Virus record (IMG/VR): IMGVR_UViG_3300037189_019860
Span: 1 to 32,670 of that record
Direction: 5' to 3' (one strand)
Source: a virus
DNA length: 32,670 nucleotides
Part shown: in pieces, positions 24,682 to 32,670 of the stretch
How positions within the stretch are numbered: the stretch's first letter is position 1
Layout of the letters: every line of letters begins with the position of its first letter
Notes under the pieces: generated by a model
Told to the model about the DNA's origin: nothing
What the model saw: the letters and a program-made list of their open reading frames with translations, nothing else
Database searches by the model: none
Position numbers and translations under genes: made by a program

Positions 24682-25604
24682 CCGATCCATCCGGATCTGA
24701 ATAGAATTTGACATCTGCCTAGGTTATTAGGGCCGGTAAAGGTGAAAGTATTAGTTCCCGGATCTAGATATATCCAGCTACTTGTAACATCCATTTTTTG
24801 ACGAGAGTTATATGTTACATCGTCAAGAGTTTCTAAAATTTCTTTATTGTAGGTATCAATTTCAATTACATCACCAGTTTTGGTTCCGATAATCTTAATA
24901 GCTTCGTTTCTAGTTGTATTTGTTAGAACAAATGGAGAACTAGGAGTCCCATGGATGGTTCCCGTAAGTTCTACAACAATTGGAACCTTTATGTTTCCCT
25001 TGTTATATACAGTAAAAGAACTAGCATTTGATTGGATTATAGAACTAGCATCATAGTTATCGCCTCTACCTTGCACCCATTCGTACTTGATCGGGTCAGC
25101 AGCCTTTAGGCCAATAGAGAAGTCAGTACGACCTCTAGCGTTTACAGTTTTAATGTCTGGCTTACCGCTTAGACGAACAAAAGAAGCTTTAGCAGGAGTC
25201 TCGTTAACTACTAGCCATCCACCGTCGTATACGAGGCTTGTGGCTGCGACTAGCTTATCTCTAGCAATTGGAACGTAGCTATTGTCTCTTACTAAGAAGG
25301 AACCGCTTAGGGTAATCTGTCTAGCCATCCAACGACCGCGAACATCGTAAGATCCGTCACCCCAACCTCGAGTTAGGTCAGGGAATTCTGGATCAGGCTG
25401 AGACCACCAGCCCTCTATATCAGTACAAACCCAAACGATCCCGTCAGAGTCAATGGTGTTAAGTGTCAACCCATTTATAGAAATATCGCCACGTAGCTCG
25501 AGGCCAGTGACAACTGGCATAGGTACAGGACTAAGTCCAACATTAACTTGTCTATTTTCATAGCCTTGAGCTATGGGACTAGTATTCTGAGCGTCTTCAG
25601 CCAT
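24678..25604 (-). CDS. Distal tail protein (Dit-like)
   Basis: 308 residues. The N-terminal half has the Dit pattern: VVTGLELRGDISINGLTLNTID, WWSQPDPEFPDLTRGWGDGSYDVRGRW, RQITLSGSFLV. The C-terminal half is beta-rich with a galectin-like feel (IKVPIVVELTG, ITLDT-like ending NTFTFTGPNNLG). It joins the tail tube to the hub. It is coupled to the tape measure gene by TAATG at 25604 with GAGGAAAG as ribosome site. Positioning between tape measure and hub is canonical. Confidence 0.82.
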   Translation of the reverse strand: MAEDAQNTSPIAQGYENRQVNVGLSPVPMPVVTGLELRGDISINGLTLNTIDSDGIVWVCTDIEGWWSQPDPEFPDLTRGWGDGSYDVRGRWMARQITLSGSFLVRDNSYVPIARDKLVAATSLVYDGGWLVVNETPAKASFVRLSGKPDIKTVNARGRTDFSIGLKAADPIKYEWVQGRGDNYDASSIIQSNASSFTVYNKGNIKVPIVVELTGTIHGTPSSPFVLTNTTRNEAIKIIGTKTGDVIEIDTYNKEILETLDDVTYNSRQKMDVTSSWIYLDPGTNTFTFTGPNNLGRCQILFRSGWIG

Positions 25605-28600
25605 TAGTACTTTCCTCGTCCAAGCTGGAATGAAATCTTTCTACCAACTACATCTGCTAGTTCGTTGACGTCCATCTTAGGAGTTCCATGAACGTGGATA
25701 GTAACTCCTCCACCAACTCCACCAGATAGTTTCTCTATAATAGCTACGTCACGTTTTGAAAGACCGTTAGGAGCTAGAGGCTCGATTCGCTCCGGGCGAC
25801 CAGCTTCAGCAACTCTAACTAGGCTACCGCCATAGGAAGGATAAATGGTGCTACCTTTAGCATGACTTGTAATAGGTTTTCCTGTTTTAGGGTCATATCT
25901 AACCACGGCACGTGCACCAGCTATGCCTATACCGGCTTGATTTGAAATCTTTATTGGAGTCTTGCCCATGAGCCAGTCTAGGAATGCATTAAGACCATTT
26001 GCCAAAGCATCAGAGATTGGCTGGAAAATCTTTCCAATTTTTCCACCAAGATCCTGCCACTTCTGGCCAATCTTGTCCGAGGTAGTCGCCATCTTATCTG
26101 CCGTGCCACCATATGAATCAGATAGGTCTTTAAGCAAGGTTTTCTGAGCATCTGCAGTTTTGTTTGCCTTTAGAAGAGCTAGATATTTCTTTTGTTCAGA
26201 ATCTGATACTTTAATGTTTGCATCTTTAAGAATGTCAAGAGCATCTGCTGGCTTTGATAGTGCATCAGCCAGGTTTTGAGCCGCAGTAGGTCCATCGGTT
26301 CCAAGTGCTCTAGATAGGTCTAGTGATAGCTTACTTGTCTTATCGAAAGCACCGCCAACAGTTCCTGCAGTCTTGGCTAGCATAGGGTACTTAAGTAAGA
26401 GAGTTTCAGTAGCATCAATCTCGTCTTTGCTAATGCCGGTATTGTCAGCCATTTGCTGACCCATTTCATTAATTCGCTTACCGGCATCTTTAGCCTTACC
26501 GCCCAGGCCGCCATAGATTTTAGCTAAAATCCCGAGTTGCTGCTCTGCAGATCTTGATTTATCTGCAATAGCTACTAGAGGTCCGACTGTCTTAGCAATA
26601 GCTATACCACCAACAGCAATTGCTAGACCAATAGGTCCAGCAGCCGATCCTCCAGCTAAAGCTCCACCTTCAGCAGCCGCTGCTGCACCAGCACCGACTT
26701 CGGCTCCTGCACCTGCACTAGCACCGCCAGCAAATCTGCTTAGTAATCCTAAGCCGCCGCCACCACTAAATCCTCCGCCGCTTTTACCACCATTACCAGA
26801 TACAGAAACCTTAGGAGTTGCTCTAACTTTTCCTAGCTTCTCTAGGGCAGTCTTTGCTCTCTTAGCATTTGTTTCAATATTTTTAATTTTCTTAGCAGTG
26901 CCGTCGCTAGCACCCTTCATGGTGTTGAGCTTAGTAGCAGTTAGCCCAGCTGCAGACTTAAACTTATTTACTGCTGTCGTAGCACTAGAAATTTTTGTTT
27001 TAAAAATTTGAAGTAGCTTATTGGACTTCTCAATAGCCGTGTTCATACGGCGGAATGCTTTATCTAGGGCTGTAGTACTTCTATTTAGGCCAGCTGTTTT
27101 CTTGATGGTATCAGCAATGCTAGTGCCAAGCTTGTCATCTTCTTTTTTAGCTGTTTTAAATGTTATTCCTAGTTTTGCACCTAGGCTTTTTAGTCCATTT
27201 GTCAGCTTATTATTTTCAAGGAATCCAAAGAATCCTTTGCCTAATTTACTTAGACTAGCTACAGCTTTTATACCTTTATAAAACTTCTGTACTAGTTTTA
27301 TGTTTCCACCAATAACAAAAGAAAGACCTTTGAATAGCCTACCTAGTATTGCTATGCCAGCGATCCATGCAGCAGCTGGACCAAGAAGCGTTATTACTGG
27401 ACCAAGAAACTTTACTATAGCCGCTAATTTATCAAAACCATCTTTTAGAACATCAAAAAATGTTACTACACCTTTTGATTCCGCAATAGTTTTAATAATA
27501 TCGATAATAGATCCGACAATGCTTGCTACTGACGGTAGAGCATTAGTTGCACTATCGAAAATAGGACCAGCTTTATTAAGTTTGTCTCCAATAGTTGTCC
27601 AGAATTCTGTAACTTTTGGATTACCAACTATTCCAGAGAAGAGCTTAACTACTCCACCAAGCGCGTGGAAGAAAGCTATTGTTCCCTTAGCTGCTTCTTT
27701 AGATTTATCTCCAAAAGCTTTCTTACTCTGAGCATCAGTTCCAGTAATGTTAGCAAAACCCTCTGTAGCTGTCTTGATCCAATCAAGAAGCATTTGCCCA
27801 GCCGAGCCAGGTTTTAAATTCTCATTAATTAGAGACTTAAGCCCGTTAAAAATGTTTCCAAAGATATCTCCAAGTTTTTTGGCAGAGTCTCCAGACTTAT
27901 TAAAGAAGTCAGTTATACCAGTCTGATTTTTACCCGTCCATGTTGCAAACTGATCAGAAATTTTTGTTACCCAGTCTAGGAACCTCTTGGTAAGCGGCTG
28001 AGCAGCCTTCATAATATTTAAGAAAGCAGTTAGACCATTAGCTAAGATAGGACCTAGCGGTTTTAAGTTACTTGCTACATTATTAAAAAATGTCTTTAGC
28101 AGACTTAGATTAGCCGGGCTACCGAATACATCAGCAAAAGTTTTAGCAACTGTACCTAGGGAGCTTCCAACAACTGCAAATCCAGCTTTTAGGGTTGGAA
28201 GGGATGTTTTCATTACAGAATTTATAGCTTTCTGTAGCTCGGGTAAGAATCCACTAGCTACTGCTTCCTTAAGAGACATCATCTGTCCACGAATACTTAC
28301 TAAATATCTAGCAAACTGAGCTTGAGATTTAGTCAGTCCCGCATATGGATTTGCTGTTTGTAGCGGGGCTTTACGTTTAGCCGCCGCCTGAGCCTGCTGA
28401 TTAGCCGCGGAAGCCTTTTTAACGTTAAGAATTGCTTCCTTATAGTTAAGAACAGCCTCTCGTCGAGCTAAATCATTATTTGGAAGATATTGAGTCATAG
28501 TCAAAGCTTTACGAGCCTTGACCAATTGAATATTTGCACCTTCTAGAGATAGAGCAGAAGACTCGGCCTCGAAAGCAATTTTTTGAAGCTGGTTCTTAAC

Positions 28601-29104
28601 TGCCTCGAGGGTCATTCCATAAAATGCACCAGAAGTGGCTGCTTTTTGCGCAGCCTGGGTTACCCCGCCAAACGCAAGTTTGGCTAGGGACATACCGGTT
28701 TCAACGCTAATTAGTGTGCTTCCAAAGGCAGCAAAAGAGCCAGCAGCCCCGGCTAGAGTCCCGCCTAGAGATAAAGCAGAAGACCCCAAATCCCCGATTG
28801 TACCAACTACAGCAGCAATCGCGGCATCAGCGTAGTGGGAGGTTTTCATTAGCTGAGCAAATTTAGAGCGAGCACCCTCCATTGCATCTTCAGAGGCTCG
28901 GAAACCGTCAGTGAGCTTTCCAATTGCAGTGGTGCTTTTACTATTTTGTAGACCTCTTAAGAATCCACTTCCATAGCCTTTACCTAATTTAGCTCCAGCT
29001 TCAGTTCCAATACCTTCGACATTCTGGAAACCGTTACGGATATCGCGCTCAACGCCAGAAGTAATAGCTTTGACAATAATGTGAGCTTCACCAACGAGTG
29101 CCAT
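25604..29104 (-). CDS. Tape measure protein
   Basis: 1166 residues. Long helical stretches, several hydrophobic segments (near 93-150, about 580-615 and an Ala/Gly-rich region about 790-850), a Gly/Ser linker (SGNGGKSGGGFSGGGG) and a C-terminus with the usual VRVAEAGRPERIEPLAPNGLS pattern seen in siphophage tape measures. By the rule of about 0.15 nm of tail per residue the tail would be about 170-175 nm. No lysozyme or peptidase motif is visible. It follows the tail assembly chaperones, with AGGAAGGAGA before the ATG. Confidence 0.93.
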   Translation of the reverse strand: MALVGEAHIIVKAITSGVERDIRNGFQNVEGIGTEAGAKLGKGYGSGFLRGLQNSKSTTAIGKLTDGFRASEDAMEGARSKFAQLMKTSHYADAAIAAVVGTIGDLGSSALSLGGTLAGAAGSFAAFGSTLISVETGMSLAKLAFGGVTQAAQKAATSGAFYGMTLEAVKNQLQKIAFEAESSALSLEGANIQLVKARKALTMTQYLPNNDLARREAVLNYKEAILNVKKASAANQQAQAAAKRKAPLQTANPYAGLTKSQAQFARYLVSIRGQMMSLKEAVASGFLPELQKAINSVMKTSLPTLKAGFAVVGSSLGTVAKTFADVFGSPANLSLLKTFFNNVASNLKPLGPILANGLTAFLNIMKAAQPLTKRFLDWVTKISDQFATWTGKNQTGITDFFNKSGDSAKKLGDIFGNIFNGLKSLINENLKPGSAGQMLLDWIKTATEGFANITGTDAQSKKAFGDKSKEAAKGTIAFFHALGGVVKLFSGIVGNPKVTEFWTTIGDKLNKAGPIFDSATNALPSVASIVGSIIDIIKTIAESKGVVTFFDVLKDGFDKLAAIVKFLGPVITLLGPAAAWIAGIAILGRLFKGLSFVIGGNIKLVQKFYKGIKAVASLSKLGKGFFGFLENNKLTNGLKSLGAKLGITFKTAKKEDDKLGTSIADTIKKTAGLNRSTTALDKAFRRMNTAIEKSNKLLQIFKTKISSATTAVNKFKSAAGLTATKLNTMKGASDGTAKKIKNIETNAKRAKTALEKLGKVRATPKVSVSGNGGKSGGGFSGGGGLGLLSRFAGGASAGAGAEVGAGAAAAAEGGALAGGSAAGPIGLAIAVGGIAIAKTVGPLVAIADKSRSAEQQLGILAKIYGGLGGKAKDAGKRINEMGQQMADNTGISKDEIDATETLLLKYPMLAKTAGTVGGAFDKTSKLSLDLSRALGTDGPTAAQNLADALSKPADALDILKDANIKVSDSEQKKYLALLKANKTADAQKTLLKDLSDSYGGTADKMATTSDKIGQKWQDLGGKIGKIFQPISDALANGLNAFLDWLMGKTPIKISNQAGIGIAGARAVVRYDPKTGKPITSHAKGSTIYPSYGGSLVRVAEAGRPERIEPLAPNGLSKRDVAIIEKLSGGVGGGVTIHVHGTPKMDVNELADVVGRKISFQLGRGKY

Positions 29105-29124
29105 AACGGTCTCCTTCCTGTCTA

Positions 29125-29469
29125 CTAATTAATCGGGGCATCCAACACTCCACCAAAAGGATCAAATATGTTATCTGACATTTCAGTAGGAGGAATGTAA
29201 GGTTTTAGTACATTTTTATTTGGATCAAGCGGGTCAAGACCCTCAAAACCATCTAACTCTCCGCCAAATGTAGTCTCTGTACTTGGTCTAGATGATTTAA
29301 TTCCATACAAGTATTTTTGATTGTACATACTGCCGTACATATTCTCTCTAAGAGCAGTCCTAGTATCTGACTGAGTCTCGGAGATGAAGTAAGAGTCTTC
29401 TTCAAAGAAATAGTGAAGCACATCGCACATGTCAGACGTATTCATGTCTGCCAATTTCAATTTATTCAC
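29125..29469 (-). CDS. Tail assembly chaperone, gpT-like extension (probably made by frameshift)
   Basis: The drawn ORF starts at GTG 29469, but no ribosome site precedes it and the frame stays open upstream to about 29595, inside the gpG-like gene, in the -1 frame. The key segment SDMCDVLHYFFEEDS is typical of the second half of actinophage tail chaperones. So it is more likely the C-terminal part of a gpG-gpT fusion than a free protein. Chaperones of this type load the tape measure and are absent from the mature tail. It ends 20 bases before the tape measure gene. Confidence 0.7.
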   Translation of the reverse strand: MNKLKLADMNTSDMCDVLHYFFEEDSYFISETQSDTRTALRENMYGSMYNQKYLYGIKSSRPSTETTFGGELDGFEGLDPLDPNKNVLKPYIPPTEMSDNIFDPFGGVLDAPIN

Positions 29470-29493
29470 TATTGCTTTTCCATTTACATAGGG

Positions 29494-29528
29494 CCAGAGG
29501 TCTATTGCCCAGCTAATTAGGCCTCTGG
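29494..29528 (-). promoter_or_regulatory. Inverted repeat at the chaperone stop codon, candidate frameshift stimulator
   Basis: CCAGAGG (29528-29522 on the - strand) pairs with CCTCTGG (29500-29494), 7 bp, loop 21 bases. It begins at codons just before the gpG-like stop, downstream of CCCGGAAACG. A stimulatory hairpin would sit about here, but the slip site is not canonical. Confidence 0.4.
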
Positions 29529-29849
29529 CTGCGTTTCCGGGCGGTCTGAATATTCCTCCATTAGCCAGCCAGCGATTTCGGTAAGGGTTTCTACCTTAAC
29601 AATGCGCTCTGGATCCTCTAGAAGAGCATTGAAGCGGATAGCGCTTTCTGGATATAGGATTCGATTGAAAAACTTAGTTACTGATTCTGAAGCAACAGTA
29701 GGGTCGTCTGAGTTTGACTCAGCGATTAGCTGTAGGAAAAACTTTCCCTGTACATCTGGGTAGCAGTTAAAGTCTTCTCCGTGAAGCTTAAATGCTAGTG
29801 GTTCTTTGTTGGAGTCTGATGCTCCAAAGTCCTTAAAACGGGTGGTCAT
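29517..29849 (-). CDS. Tail assembly chaperone, gpG-like
   Basis: 110 residues from ATG 29849, which has AAGGA 5 bases upstream; an in-frame ATG nine codons earlier lacks this and is not preferred. The sequence (FKLHGEDFNCYPDVQGKFF, KFFNRILYPESAIRFNALL, EIAGWLMEEYSDRP) follows the actinophage chaperone pattern. Its end overlaps an open -1 frame continuing into the gpT-like part, so a share of ribosomes likely frameshift. Confidence 0.8.
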   Translation of the reverse strand: MTTRFKDFGASDSNKEPLAFKLHGEDFNCYPDVQGKFFLQLIAESNSDDPTVASESVTKFFNRILYPESAIRFNALLEDPERIVKVETLTEIAGWLMEEYSDRPETQPEA

Positions 29850-29905
29850 GATTTCCTTTTCGTATATACATGTCATTAGCTACATTGGTCATAGCTACTT
29901 ATATT

Positions 29906-30430
29906 TTATCGTAGATAGTTTACTCTTATTTGATCTGACAGATAGCGATTAGGCTTAGTTCCAGGGTGATGTACAACTTTAGTGTGAACAACTCTTCCAC
30001 GTCTCATGAATACCAACTCTGGTGCTCTAGACGGGGTGATTATGTGCGGTCTAGACCCCTCGTGGTGTAGTAGAGCGTATTTAAGCTCTGAACCAATCCA
30101 GTACGTGTGCCCCCTGGGTCCAATGGTATGTCTAGTATGAATTGACCTCTTTAGAGCACCTGTTCTAACACCTACTTGGTGTTTAGCTCTAAGCTCCATT
30201 TGCTTAGTCATACGGTTCATATAGCGACCAACAGCACCATTCATGCCATTGATATATTCATAGAATGATGGATATAAAACTAAGTCTTTATATTTATATT
30301 TAAAAGATACTGAAGATGGTCCCCGGTGTACTATAGATCCAGATCTAGATACACCCCTGGTTGCTTTACTACCTAGTCTTTGAACACCATATAAAAGCGG
30401 ACTATCCGCAATTAGTCCGTATAGCGGCAT
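29906..30430 (-). CDS. HK97 gp10-like tail completion / connector protein
   Basis: 174 residues. The core RMTKQMELRAKHQVGVRTGALKRSI and YALLHHEGSRPHIITP is the HK97-gp10-like signature of head-tail connection proteins. The N-terminal about 60 residues are basic and not typical of the family. It lies one base after the previous stop codon, with no clear ribosome site, so it is probably translated by coupling. Expected position between adaptor and chaperones. Confidence 0.8.
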   Translation of the reverse strand: MPLYGLIADSPLLYGVQRLGSKATRGVSRSGSIVHRGPSSVSFKYKYKDLVLYPSFYEYINGMNGAVGRYMNRMTKQMELRAKHQVGVRTGALKRSIHTRHTIGPRGHTYWIGSELKYALLHHEGSRPHIITPSRAPELVFMRRGRVVHTKVVHHPGTKPNRYLSDQIRVNYLR

Positions 30431-30431
30431 T

Positions 30432-30938
30432 TTATGGGACCGCCATAGTTACAGTCATCGTGGTTGTTTGAAAACCACCTTCTGGAGCTGCAGTCTCTAG
30501 CGTTGCAATTACACCAATACCATATCCAGTTTCATCCCACTGATCTAGTAGGTTGATTGACTCCATAAGTACCCAGGAGTCATAGGCTAGGGTTTCTCCT
30601 GCAATTTGAATCTTCTCGGCTGATGGTGGTCTACCATTCTGACCAACAATAGGAGTAGCACGAGCAATCTGAATAGTTAGAGTTGCACTGCGTGGGACAT
30701 GGCAGCGCTGAGGTTCTGATACCTGGGCTCCAGGTGTTCCTAGATACATCTGCTGAAAAGCAACAACTAGCTGCTCACAGTCGATAGCAGGCTGTCCCAT
30801 GGTCCAGTAACGACGCTGAGGTAGGTTTACGTTGTAAGACTGGAATACAGTTTCTACACGTTCTAGAACGCCTTGCATCATATCTCGAAGATTTGTAGCA
30901 TCTTCAGATACTCCGGTAAAGTCAATTTGCGTAGCCAA
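30432..30938 (-). CDS. Head-tail connector or tail terminator protein
   Basis: 168 residues from a TTG start at 30938, supported by AAGGAG 7 bases upstream. The sequence (LRDMMQGVLERVETVF, CEQLVVAFQQMYLGTPG, CHVPRSATLTIQIARATP, NLLDQWDETGYGIGVIATLET) matches actinophage proteins found between adaptor and gp10-like genes. The exact role (stopper or tail terminator) is inferred from order only. Confidence 0.7.
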   Translation of the reverse strand: MATQIDFTGVSEDATNLRDMMQGVLERVETVFQSYNVNLPQRRYWTMGQPAIDCEQLVVAFQQMYLGTPGAQVSEPQRCHVPRSATLTIQIARATPIVGQNGRPPSAEKIQIAGETLAYDSWVLMESINLLDQWDETGYGIGVIATLETAAPEGGFQTTTMTVTMAVP

Positions 30939-30950
30939 TTTCTCTCCTTA

Positions 30951-32063
30951 TTAGCTGTACATTTGGGTCTTAAGATTGCCAGTAGCAAGCTCTACAACAT
31001 TATCAAGTCCATCAATATTTTTAACAGCAAACAGGCTCCACGTACCAGGATCTACCATTCCAATTGCTGAAAGAGTTTTATCGTACGGGACAGAAAATGA
31101 TACTGAAGCTGATCCTTGATTTACTTCAATAGTGGACGGGTCTAGATCTACAGTCTTATTTCCACTGTAGCTACGAAGAGTTACCTGCGGGGTCCATCCA
31201 CTATCTGGAAAAAAGTTACTTAGATCTAGCTCAGTCAATCCTACGGATGACCAAGTTGCAGGTGAATCCTTTACAAGGGTTAGATCATAGTGAGAATTAG
31301 CAGTTAAAACTAAGCCTTTAGGAGTATAACGTCTAGCACGCGGCTGATCAGGACTAAATACTTTTGACTTGCGGCGAGCATTATCTGGATTAGTGGTCTT
31401 AAGGAAAAGATCAATAACATATAGACCAGTGCGAAGCTCGTCGATGAACTCCTGCTGGTCAAGAATCGTGTAGTTAACTCCCTGACGGGTTACAGAGGTA
31501 ACACGCTGAGGCAGGGCACACTCTTCGTCTCCGGTCCATAAACGAATGAATTCAATTGCAAGAGTACGAGCAGCCATCTTACCTACTGCAGGAACTGGAG
31601 TTCCGTAAGAGTAGGTTACTTCAGTGTTGCACGGAGTCCAAGGAGTACCAGCGCGAACGTGAAGTGTTGAGTGGTCCACTAGGTAGTAGCTAGATGGGTC
31701 AAGAATTTTACCGAGGCGGTTACGTACAGCGTGAACCTTAGTCACTGGACGACCGCGAAGACGAATACGAGAATCTGGAGACATGCCATCAGAGGTCAAC
31801 TCTGAATACTCATCGTAATCGCCAGAAGGGATATTGTATACATCTCCACCAAAGAGCACTGGAGAGTTTGTCTTAATAGAAGGCCCCATACGGTTGTTGC
31901 GAAGGGTGCAGGTATAACGCTCGGTTACAGTAGTTTCACCGGTAAATTTACGACCTGACATAGCCCAAAGAAGGTACGAGGCAGTTCGTACGGCCTCTTC
32001 TGTAAATTCCGTATATGCGTAGTCACCCAGTTCTTCGGGCTGAATCCAAAAATTGTTGGTCAT
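30951..32063 (-). CDS. Head-to-tail adaptor with an extra C-terminal beta domain
   Basis: 370 residues. Residues 1-240 are an actinophage adaptor: AVRTASYLLWAMSGRKFTG, RLRGRPVTKVHAVRN, CNTEVTYSYGTPVPAVGKMAARTLAIEF, CALPQRVTSVTRQGVNYT and VIDLFLKTTNP, ending SPDQP. Most adaptors end near here. Residues about 245-370 form an added beta-rich, Ig-like domain (ATWSSVGLTELDLSNFF, SASVSFSVPYDKT, DPGTWSLFAV). It has AGAGAGG before the ATG and follows a long-loop hairpin. Confidence 0.75.
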   Translation of the reverse strand: MTNNFWIQPEELGDYAYTEFTEEAVRTASYLLWAMSGRKFTGETTVTERYTCTLRNNRMGPSIKTNSPVLFGGDVYNIPSGDYDEYSELTSDGMSPDSRIRLRGRPVTKVHAVRNRLGKILDPSSYYLVDHSTLHVRAGTPWTPCNTEVTYSYGTPVPAVGKMAARTLAIEFIRLWTGDEECALPQRVTSVTRQGVNYTILDQQEFIDELRTGLYVIDLFLKTTNPDNARRKSKVFSPDQPRARRYTPKGLVLTANSHYDLTLVKDSPATWSSVGLTELDLSNFFPDSGWTPQVTLRSYSGNKTVDLDPSTIEVNQGSASVSFSVPYDKTLSAIGMVDPGTWSLFAVKNIDGLDNVVELATGNLKTQMYS

Positions 32064-32082
32064 AAATACCTCTCTATAAGTT

Positions 32083-32128
32083 TAAACGGGTGACAAACCA
32101 GTGATTAGACTAGTCTGCCACCCGTTTA
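32083..32128 (-). other. Long-loop hairpin between the capsid/tail protein gene and the adaptor gene
   Basis: TAAACGGGTG (32083-32092) and CACCCGTTTA (32119-32128), perfect 10 bp, with a 26-base loop that itself contains AGACTAGTCT. No T-run follows on the - strand, so it is more likely an mRNA stabiliser or attenuator after a highly expressed gene than a full terminator. Confidence 0.5.
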
Positions 32129-32140
32129 GATTTAACTTAT

Positions 32141-32670
32141 TTAGCCAATTTCGTTGGCAACAATAATGTTGTCAATTGCAGCATCAGCGTTGTACTTCAA
32201 GTTACCAGGAACGTTGAAGGTGTCTCCACCTGCACCAATCTGGTCAGTTGTAGTAGCAATCGGAGCTGGGTGGCTCTCGGTTACAGAGTTAGTTGCAGTA
32301 ACGCGAGCACCAGATCCTACAGTGAATTCAGGGATATCTGCGGTGACTGCAGAGCTTACGAATTCAACAGTGTATGGTGAGCTGGTAGTTACAGCAGTAA
32401 CTGTCTGAGTACCGTTTAGTGCAGGGCTTACGTTCTGGATGTAGATAACGTCACCAGCCTGGATGTTGTGAGCAGCTGAGAAGGTTAGAACACCAGTGGT
32501 GTCAACTAGAGTAGCTGATGCCTTGGTTACATTCTTAGCTGTAGGCTGCTTAGCATTAGCTGCAGTGAAGATTACCTGATCAGTAGCATTGTCAGTCCAA
32601 GTGTAGAAGCCTGATAGACCTGTTGGAGCCCATGAAGTGCGTGCGTAAGCGTATGGACGCTCTGCAGCAA
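32141..32670 (-). CDS. Major structural protein, C-terminal part (capsid or tail tube; partial)
   Basis: The frame is open from the right edge to TAA at 32143-32141; 175 whole codons are visible. The sequence contains one beta-rich module (LTFSAAHNIQAGDVIYIQ, NGTQTVTAV) like those in the hub and fibre proteins. Codons favour C-ending forms (AAC, GAC, ATC, TTC), unlike the small neighbours, which points to high expression. Its place just before the adaptor suits a major capsid or head decoration protein; but as no tail tube gene is found between the gp10-like gene and the chaperones, it could also be the tail tube protein. Ends IVVANEIG. Confidence 0.6.
   Translation of the reverse strand, partial: AAERPYAYARTSWAPTGLSGFYTWTDNATDQVIFTAANAKQPTAKNVTKASATLVDTTGVLTFSAAHNIQAGDVIYIQNVSPALNGTQTVTAVTTSSPYTVEFVSSAVTADIPEFTVGSGARVTATNSVTESHPAPIATTTDQIGAGGDTFNVPGNLKYNADAAIDNIIVANEIG

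Noticed and set aside
29850-29876. Nine extra codons at the start of the gpG-like chaperone
   Set aside because: The ATG at 29849 has AAGGA at good spacing; the earlier ATG has none, and the extra residues do not fit the family.

Overview
The window is most simply read as part of the genome of a tailed double-stranded DNA phage with a long tail (siphovirus-like) that infects an actinobacterium. The phage assignment rests on a contiguous set of virion genes: head-tail adaptor, tail completion proteins, tail assembly chaperones, a 1166-residue tape measure, distal tail protein, baseplate hub and receptor-binding protein. The actinobacterial host rests mainly on a WhiB-family protein, a family known only from actinobacteria and their phages, and on virion and replication genes of actinophage type. 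The base composition leans to AT (a sampled 60-base line gave about 42% G+C). This would fit a low-GC actinobacterial host, for example a freshwater planktonic lineage, but that is inference. No integrase, terminase, portal or lysin lies in the window, so it is a fragment.

Layout. Bases 1-2526 (+) hold the end of one tail gene, a collagen-like fibre and a tail-tip protein with an aromatic-proline heptad repeat. Bases 2530-5148 (-) hold a fused primase-polymerase and SF3 helicase. A 226-base divergent region carries palindromes, a candidate promoter and a short leader peptide. Bases 5375-9465 (+) hold a membrane protein, a helix-turn-helix-like protein, an MRE11-like phosphoesterase, a kinase/nucleotidyltransferase fusion, a DUF6356-like protein and a GT2 glycosyltransferase. 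From 9446 to the right edge all genes are on the - strand. Read in transcription order (right to left) they are: a major structural protein (cut by the edge), adaptor, neck and tail completion, tail chaperones, tape measure, Dit, Tal-like hub, FN3/S74 receptor-binding protein, small unknown genes, DNA polymerase I, deaminase, RuvC-like nuclease, SNF2-type helicase, Cas4-like nuclease, Sak4-like ATPase, SSB-like protein, a hairpin terminator, a GT-B-like glycosyltransferase, three small proteins and a WhiB/zinc-ribbon protein.

How the genes work together. PolA, the primase-helicase, SSB-like protein, RuvC-like nuclease, SNF2 helicase, Cas4-like nuclease, Sak4-like ATPase and MRE11-like enzyme would form a largely self-sufficient replication and recombination set. 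Two convincing sigma70-like promoters, before polA and before the SNF2 helicase, share an identical 12-base motif (AAGTTATTATCA, - strand), so the two transcripts are probably controlled together. WhiB and the small HTH-like protein are the visible candidate regulators. Two glycosyltransferases and the kinase/nucleotidyltransferase fusion suggest sugar or nucleotide chemistry aimed at phage DNA, the virion or the host surface; the target cannot be told from sequence.

Most unusual points: the kinase/nucleotidyltransferase fusion and its cassette, WhiB joined to a zinc ribbon, the shared operator, the aromatic-proline heptads, a tail-chaperone frameshift without a canonical slip site, a repeated beta-rich module in three virion proteins, and no major tail protein gene in its usual place.
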